Shown: positions 58,005 to 64,000 of the stretch, one piece after another
Layout of the letters: each line of letters begins with the position of its first letter
How positions within the stretch are numbered: position 1 is the stretch's first letter
From: Toxonevra muliebris
Taxonomy: Eukaryota > Arthropoda > Insecta > Diptera > Pallopteridae
DNA length: 64,000 nucleotides
Reading direction: 5' to 3'
NCBI GenBank assembly: GCA_963691655.1
Contig: OY829329.1
Coordinates: 58,727,408 to 58,791,407 of the forward strand
Position numbers and translations under genes: made by a program
The notes under the pieces: model-generated
What the model was told of the DNA's origin: nothing
The model's database searches: none
What the model saw: the letters and a program-made list of their open reading frames with translations, nothing else

Positions 58005-59231
58005 GGTGTTTTTTTTTTAGAAGTGTGGTTTTCAAGAAGAAATAAAACGCATATAGTTTAATGTTATGGCCACGAATTTAGCTTTATTGTGAAGATAAGG
58101 GTTTGCCATTATGTTTTAAAAATTATTTCGGGCAAGTGGCCGCCGCGGCTGGCTCGAATAAATTCCAGCCGAGAGGCCCAATTTTCGACCACTTTTGCAG
58201 CAATTGTCAATCCAATTCCAAGGCGTCAATCGTCTCGGGCTTATCTGCGTAGACAAGCGACTTCACATAACCCCACAAAAAATAGTCCAGCGGTGTTAAA
58301 TCCCACGATCTTGGGGGGCCACGCCACAGGCCCACGACGCAAGATAATGCGCTCACCAAAAGTTTCCTTCAACAAATTGATTGTTTCGTTGGCTGTATGG
58401 CATGTAGCGCCGTCTAGTGGGAACCAAAGGTCGTCCACATCAACAAACTCCAATTCAGGCACGAAAAACGTTCCCCATTGACTGTAACATTATGGCCGGC
58501 TTCATCTTTGATGAAATATGGACCAATGTTTCCCCCTGCGCATAGAGCACACCAAACAGTGATTTTTTGAGGATGTAACGGCGTCTCAACAATGGCTTGT
58601 GGATTATCATCACTCCAAATGCGACAATTTTGCTTACTAACGTACCCATCCAACCAAAAGTGAGCTTCATCGCTGAACAAAATTTTCTTGTGAAAATCGG
58701 GATCGGTGACCATCTCGTTTATGGGCCCATTAACGCAATTGATGGTCGTTCGGCTTCAATTCTTGCACGAGTAGGATTTTGTAAGCCCGCAAACCAAGAT
58801 CCTTCCGCAAAATCTTCCATAAAGTGAATGGGCACAGCTCCAATTGTTGCGCACGATGGCGGATGGACTCATTCGGGTCCTCTTCGATACTCTGCTCCAC
58901 AGCAGCAATAGCGTTTTCGGTGCGCACTGTACAGCGTCTCTGAGGATGCGCATTATTCACTACAGTAAACGTGGTGCGAAACCGATTCATGGTTGCTCGA
59001 ATTACCGACTCCGCTGGGCGATTATGTCGACTACAGCGCGCGATGAGTCGCGCGCACCGAACCATTATTTTGGTAATAAATTTGCACGATTTGCAAACGT
59101 TTTTCAGGAGTAAGTCTATTCATTATGAAATGGCAAACCAAACTGAGCATAAATCAAGTGACAGCTATCAAAAAGACCAACTCCGAAAAAAGTATTGCCA
59201 GATTGAAAACCACACTTCTAAAAAAACACTC
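58005..59231 (-). mobile_element. DD41D (rosa-type) Tc1/mariner-superfamily element
   Basis: The terminal repeats share the words GTGTTTTTTTTAGAAGTG and TGTGGTTTTCAA at the left (58006-58036) and, inverted, at the right (about 59203-59231), differing in T-run length. It is about 1.23 kb with a minus-strand transposase. A TA duplication is not clear at either end, so the outermost bases may have decayed. Confidence 0.83.
58109..59123 (-). pseudogene. DD41D transposase, frameshifted
   Basis: From the ATG whose complement is at 59121-59123 the minus strand starts MNRLTPEKRLQIVQIYYQNN. After shifts come SIRHRAQQLELCPFTLWKIL, KILFSDEAHFWLDGYVSKQN (first Asp), KDEAGHNVTVNGERF and FPLDGATCHTANETINLLKE (second Asp). 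After a 1-base shift near 58308 comes WDLTPLDYFLWGYVKS (third Asp). Across that shift the last two Asp are 41 residues apart, the spacing of DD41D (rosa/Visitor-like) transposases. The C-terminus NWASRLEFIRASRGGHLPEI ends at the stop complement 58109-58111. At least three more frameshifts are visible (near 59050, 58735 and 58455). All three acidic residues remain, but no single frame spans them. Confidence 0.87.
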
Positions 59232-60880
59232 TTTAGTTTTGATAATTTTTCACAGTGATAGAGAAATCGGTTTCGATTTTTATGAAATTTCGCAAAAATT
59301 TAGGTAAACAATTTTTTAACTTTTTCCACTATAACTTACTCATCAAGCTACTACAAATCAGAATAAATACTTCTTGTTTTGATTCATGTCTTAAAAATGA
59401 ACAAAAATCAGCCGCACTCTGATGAGATATTGAATTTCTGTTATTTTCATAAAAAAATTTTTAATCGGTTACTTAGAAACTGCAATGAGCGAGTGCAATA
59501 AGAGTACGGAGGAATAAACTTCTCTCCCCACTTCACCGCCAAATCTCCCATCGAAATTCTCTACCTCAAAGTACAGTTCATAACGGTTGATTGATCCTAT
59601 TGTTTTCTCTGAAATCAAAGGACGAAAGTACTTATAACCTACCTATGGTAATTTCGGATGTAGGGTATAAAAATATCAACTTTCTACTGAACCACAGCTA
59701 GAACGAACTTTAATGCTCCAACTATCCTATAGCCCTTTTTCCTCCGACTGCCTACATAACACCTCAAAACAACAACAACGAAAAATAGACAAAAACATTT
59801 TCTGCTCGTAACAAGCCGACAAAGATATGATTGGGTGAGCGAACGGGGAGTTTTTCTGTTAATTCGCGCAAAACGGAAGTGAAAGTGATGGGTAGTAAAG
59901 CAAAGACGACATGAATGTGTATGCGTGTATGTGTGACAGCAGAAGAAATTAGAAAAAAAGAAGCAAAGTTGGAAAAAGCCTCTTTCCCTCTCTGTCTCTC
60001 TCTCTCTCTCTCTGAAGATAATAAGAAAATCGTTGCGGCATCTAGTTCTTCGTCTTTTTCTTTTGCTACTTCCTTAATCTTGACTAGTATGAGGTTTTTG
60101 TGGCAAATCAATTTCTGGAAAAGATTTTTCAATTATAAATCAATTTTGTATTAAAATTACTTTACGCACATTTTAACCCCGCACAGCCCAACCAACCGCC
60201 CAATTTGACTTCCCTTTAACTCTTCTTTTTTTTTCGAGGTTTTATTGTCTTACAATTGTATGTATATGTATGTGTGTGAACGTGTGTTGGAGTGAAAAAC
60301 TTTTTCATTGAAGTTTTATAATTCCTTTCTTCACTGCTGCTGTTGGTGAAGCTGATGTTCTTGTTGCTATTGCTTTCCTGGTTGGTTGGCTTGACTTTGT
60401 TGTTCCTAGTACTACGTTGATGGAATTCTAAAAAGATGTTGTGTTATAATAACTGTAGAAAAGATTTTAATTTCTTCGTTTTTCGTATAAGTAGTAAAGT
60501 CATAATGAATTCCGGTGGTGAAAAAAAGTTTCGAAAAAGTTTTTTTCTTCGTATCTATGAAATTATCGTATCTTGTATGTACATTCATACATATGAATGT
60601 ATGTAATTTGAACGTGTAAAATATTTTTGACATGCTATTAAGTTTGCACACAAAACGATGAAAGTATGAAAGTTTTAATGAATCAACAACGAAAAGAAAG
60701 GAATAGCTTAATTTAAATAGAAAAATAGAACTTTAGTTTTCCGATCAGAGAAAAACTTGTAAAGGTGTTTATTGTACTGTCATTTATTAGAATTATTATT
60801 CGCCTGTTATCCACAGCTTTTTGCATGATGTTATAATTGGCAATCTTATTACCTATTTCTTTTTAGTGAAATGCGCCACC
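59232..60880. other. noncoding DNA
   Basis: No supported gene. It contains a CT microsatellite (59995-60013), TTG/TGC triplets (60335-60420) and AT-rich filler. The frames at 59764-60154 translate the CT run and its surroundings. Confidence 0.6.
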
Positions 60881-60882
60881 TA

Positions 60883-62231
60883 CACCCAGAAAAATACCCA
60901 TCTCTAAAACAAAGAAAAAGTTTCCTCAATTTCAATCCACGAAAATTTCTCTCGTTTATGTAAATTTTCCTCAAAATGAAGAAAAATGTGTTCCTTTCAT
61001 GCAACCATAGTGTTCGATTCGACGTAAGTTATTTCTTTATTCTTGGAAATTTAGTTACGGCGCTGCCCACCAATTGCAATAAAATCCCAAATTTTAATGA
61101 AATTGTTAAAACTTAAATTAAAGAAAAGTAAGATAAAAAAGTAAGCAAAATACAAGAAAATATGGGTGTGGTAAATGGGCGTCTACATGTATGATTTTTT
61201 TCTAAAACTTAGTCCTTACAACGCGCCGCAGCATAAAATTTTAACTCAATAGCTTTTACGAATTACTTTGTCTATTGTTAATACAAATGTGCATGGAATA
61301 ATGGACGTTTCTATAAAACTGTTTCTTCCAAAATTTAGTCGCATCAGCATATAAAAATTCAAGCACCATTTGGCTACGAAACAAAAGTATCAAAATACCA
61401 TAAAGAGACAAATTACCTTATTTAGAATAAAATAAGGTGGCATCATTAAACTTACATACTCTTTGCGCATAGAAAATGTAAGAAAGAGATGAATATACCA
61501 AAAAATACAAAATTTTGGTTTACACAAAAAACTAGCTTTACTCTTTTGGCCTTAGCAGACAATCGCGTACGCTTTGCTTTTCTTTTGAATTTTTTGGTCG
61601 GCGTCTCTGTTTCAAGCGAAGCGGTTGTGTTTGTGGCTGTTGATATAATTTGTGAAAAAAAAAATTATATATATTGTTAAAAAGAAAAACAAAATATATT
61701 CGAAAGAAATAAATTTCAATAAACTTCAATTTATAATTTTTTGCTGGCCATAAGGATCTTTTGATCATTTCAAGCTGACGACGCCTGTAGTGTATGTAAA
61801 AATAAGTATGAATGTAAACCTCAATACTTATTAAAAATAAAATGATAAATGAATACAACATTGTAGAAAATATTCCATAAATTGAAGATTTTTTTTCTAA
61901 AAAGTACTAAATTTACTTCAATTTATGGACAAATATTCCTCAAACTGAGCAAAATTTTACCAAAATTCTGTACAATTTCTCATATTGAAATAAAATATTA
62001 TTAATTTGAAAAACGCAATTTCTATAAATTGAAGACATATTTCTTTAAATTATGGAAAATTTCCTTCTTTCAAAGAAATTTTTCTGTAAAATAATGAAAA
62101 AACATTTCCTCAATTCAAAGAAATTTTGTATATCTAAATGAGGAAACCGTTTCTATGGCGCCAAATCATTCCCATTTTTCCTTAATTTGATAGCCGTTTT
62201 TCTTCAAACGAGGTAAGTATTTCTCTGGGTG
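60883..62231. mobile_element. TA-flanked non-autonomous element with subterminal repeats
   Basis: The ends read inward as CACCCAGAAAAATACCCATC and CACCCAGAGAAATACTTACC, with TA on both sides (60881-60882 and 62232-62233). Inside each end lie many loose copies of a TTTCCTCAATTTGAAGAAAT word, partly palindromic: 60923-60995 at left and a denser set at 61880-62220 at right. The centre (61050-61870) has no recognisable domain. Multiple subterminal repeats are typical binding sites for a trans-acting transposase. The superfamily is undetermined. Confidence 0.72.
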
Positions 62232-62233
62232 TA

Positions 62234-64000
62234 GTAGGAAACTTTAGAACCAAATACAACCGCAAATAAATATGACTTAAACAATATCCAGAAGAGGAAA
62301 AGAAAGTGGAAATGCTTTCTTGTTCTTGTTCTCAGCTCAGGTAATGATATTTGCCGCTGCCGTCAATCCTTAGATTTTCGTGAATTCACTCAAGCATACC
62401 GATTTTCTGATATCCTCGCATATACTTCCTATCCTTGGTTTTCTTTTTTTTTTATTTTGGTTTTCAATCTATTTCTAGATATGAAAACTAGTGGACCCAA
62501 TGAAGCAAAGCCTACCTTCCCGACGAAAATTGCATACATTATTAGATATCGTTGCTCCTAAATTTAAATAATTTTTAAAGGAAATAAAATCACAACGCCA
62601 TTCCATTATTACTTGATCCGCTAGTGCCTACGACTGCATGATTGGTTGAGAATATTTAATGTGATTTGGCATCTTCAAAGAGTAGACATTTCGTATTCTT
62701 CAGACTCCCGTCTAAGTTTCGCAATGCAACTTATCCGAATGTTTATCTGTTTTCCGAAATTTTTGTAATATTACTACTATTAAGATGCAACAGTCCATTA
62801 AGGGTCTAGGCCGAGCTTTCTCAAACTCTTTGAGCTTCAACATATTTTTCTAATTTACTTTCTGTTGCTGTTTTATTATAGTACAACACTATGTTACCAG
62901 TTTCATAGTATAGCTATAAGAACACTCTTTCAGCCAGTATATTTTTCGTTCTCACACTCCATATTTGTAATTCCCAATCCTAATTTGTAAGAGTAAGCAA
63001 CATAATTTTAATGCTTAGCAAAAATATTTTATAACATGAAATAGTAGAATAAAAAAAAGTAAAGAATTTTTACTATTGCTATTAATTAAATTGTGAATTA
63101 TGTTAGCAATTCGCACGCTATCATAAATGTTGCTCCTTTCAGATGTTGTTTGCTGCCTCAAAAGTTATGAGACAATCGAAAAAGAAATAACAGCAAACGA
63201 TAAACGTTACCAATATGATGAGCTGTTTTTATTTTGTGTGTGTGTGTGTGTGTGTCTGTAAATGTTTGTGCGAAACTGATGATGACGAGCTTATAAATAA
63301 AGTATGCCTAACCATACACCACATGCCATTTGAAAAGTGACAGTTTCCCATTTGGAAAATTGGTCTAGTTTTTGTTTGCAAACTCAAACAAAAATTATAG
63401 ATGACCAGAAACTTAGGTACTAAAGGTAAGGTTGGTATTTTTCGAAAGCTTAGTCCCAGCAAAGAAAAACTTCTAAGGGACATAATGAAAAACCCCTAAC
63501 TTTAAAAGGCTATGTTTCTTTTCATGTGAACAGAAGTGTCTGAATGCATATGGATATATGTATGCAGTCAGTCGCATAAACTTTTATCACCAAAATGAAA
63601 CAGTCAGAATGATAAAATGAAACCGCAAAGTAAATAAAAGACAAAACAATAATTTAAAATGAAAAAATAGCAACAAAAAATTGCAATGACCAAGATGGAT
63701 TCAGCACATTATTCAGTAATGCTCGTATATGAAATTCCCTACACACCCAAAGTGGTTTCCAAAAGAAAGAAGGTTTCGTTTGTTGCACAATCAATGGGTC
63801 GAATGCACAAATTCTCAGGTATCAAAAAATATTCACAATGACTTAAAAATCTTTAAAAACAGAAGAGTGGAACTTTTTTTTATTATAGAAACCTTAATAT
63901 TTCGATAGTATCTATAAATGGTGGGCTTAGAAATGGGAAGGAGATGAGAAGGGCTGAGATTCAAAAAATTACTATTTTTTTGTAAAAACCTTAAAAATTA
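62234..64000. other. noncoding DNA
   Basis: No supported gene. AT-rich, with a TG microsatellite at 63235-63254. The minus frame at 63229-63483 runs into that repeat and shows no domain. Confidence 0.6.
63235..63254. repeat. (TG)n microsatellite
   Basis: Ten uninterrupted TG units. Confidence 0.95.

Noticed and set aside
58844..59307. Plus-strand frames of 60-95 codons
   Set aside because: Opposite-strand shadows of the DD41D transposase and its terminal repeat.
1..64000. LTR retrotransposon or endogenous virus
   Set aside because: No pair of long direct repeats with TG...CA ends and no protease, integrase or envelope-like motif was seen on either strand.

Overview
This is AT-rich animal DNA, almost certainly from a higher (cyclorrhaphan) fly. 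The evidence is indirect: abundant CAA/TTG 'opa-type' triplets, long poly(A) and CA runs, GAGAG tracts, and a transposon set (mariner, maT, Tc1-like, Helitron, non-LTR elements with an RNase H domain) that is typical of flies. No ordinary host protein-coding gene, rRNA gene or functional tRNA gene can be supported. The window reads as a large intron or intergenic interval filled by transposable elements (TEs) and low-complexity DNA.

Layout. 0-5 kb: noncoding DNA with a perfect 21-bp-arm hairpin, a 0.7-kb polypyrimidine tract and a 1-kb polypurine tract. 5-12 kb: two copies, in opposite orientation, of a hAT-like non-autonomous element (8-bp target duplications, G-rich subterminal tracts), with a ~0.8-kb palindrome between them. 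14-20 kb: a foldback element with an 8-bp duplication, a decayed Tc1/mariner-superfamily element of probable DD37E type, and a TA-flanked foldback MITE. 21-23.6 kb: a Helitron-like element split by a 5'-truncated LINE. 25-27 kb: a degenerate short-repeat array holding two tRNA-like SINE heads. 28-30 kb: a mariner (DD34D) inserted inside a TA-flanked MITE. 31-33 kb: a third hAT-like element that carries an array of the same short-repeat family. 36-40 kb: a four-level nest (MITE > pogo-like element > Helitron-like element > intact maT). 42-45 kb: a broken LINE inserted in a GTCAGAGTTA-type array. 49.7-50.5 kb: a repeated hairpin motif. 53-54.5 kb: a Tc1-like element with identical 27-bp ends but a dead transposase. 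54.6-55.8 kb: a polypyrimidine minisatellite. 58-59.2 kb: a DD41D (rosa-type) element. 60.9-62.2 kb: a TA-flanked element rich in subterminal repeats.

The only intact long reading frame is the 326-codon maT transposase at 37282-38262, which keeps its DD37D residues and near-identical terminal repeats. All other transposase or reverse-transcriptase frames carry stops or frameshifts. The elements do not form a pathway. What links them is insertion history: nested copies give a relative age order, with maT the youngest in its nest. Coordinates of TE ends were read by eye from terminal repeats and target duplications and could be off by a few bases. I found no convincing new biological system. 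The most unusual items are the nested stack, the hAT-like family with G-tract ends, and the tRNA-like modules inside the short-repeat array.
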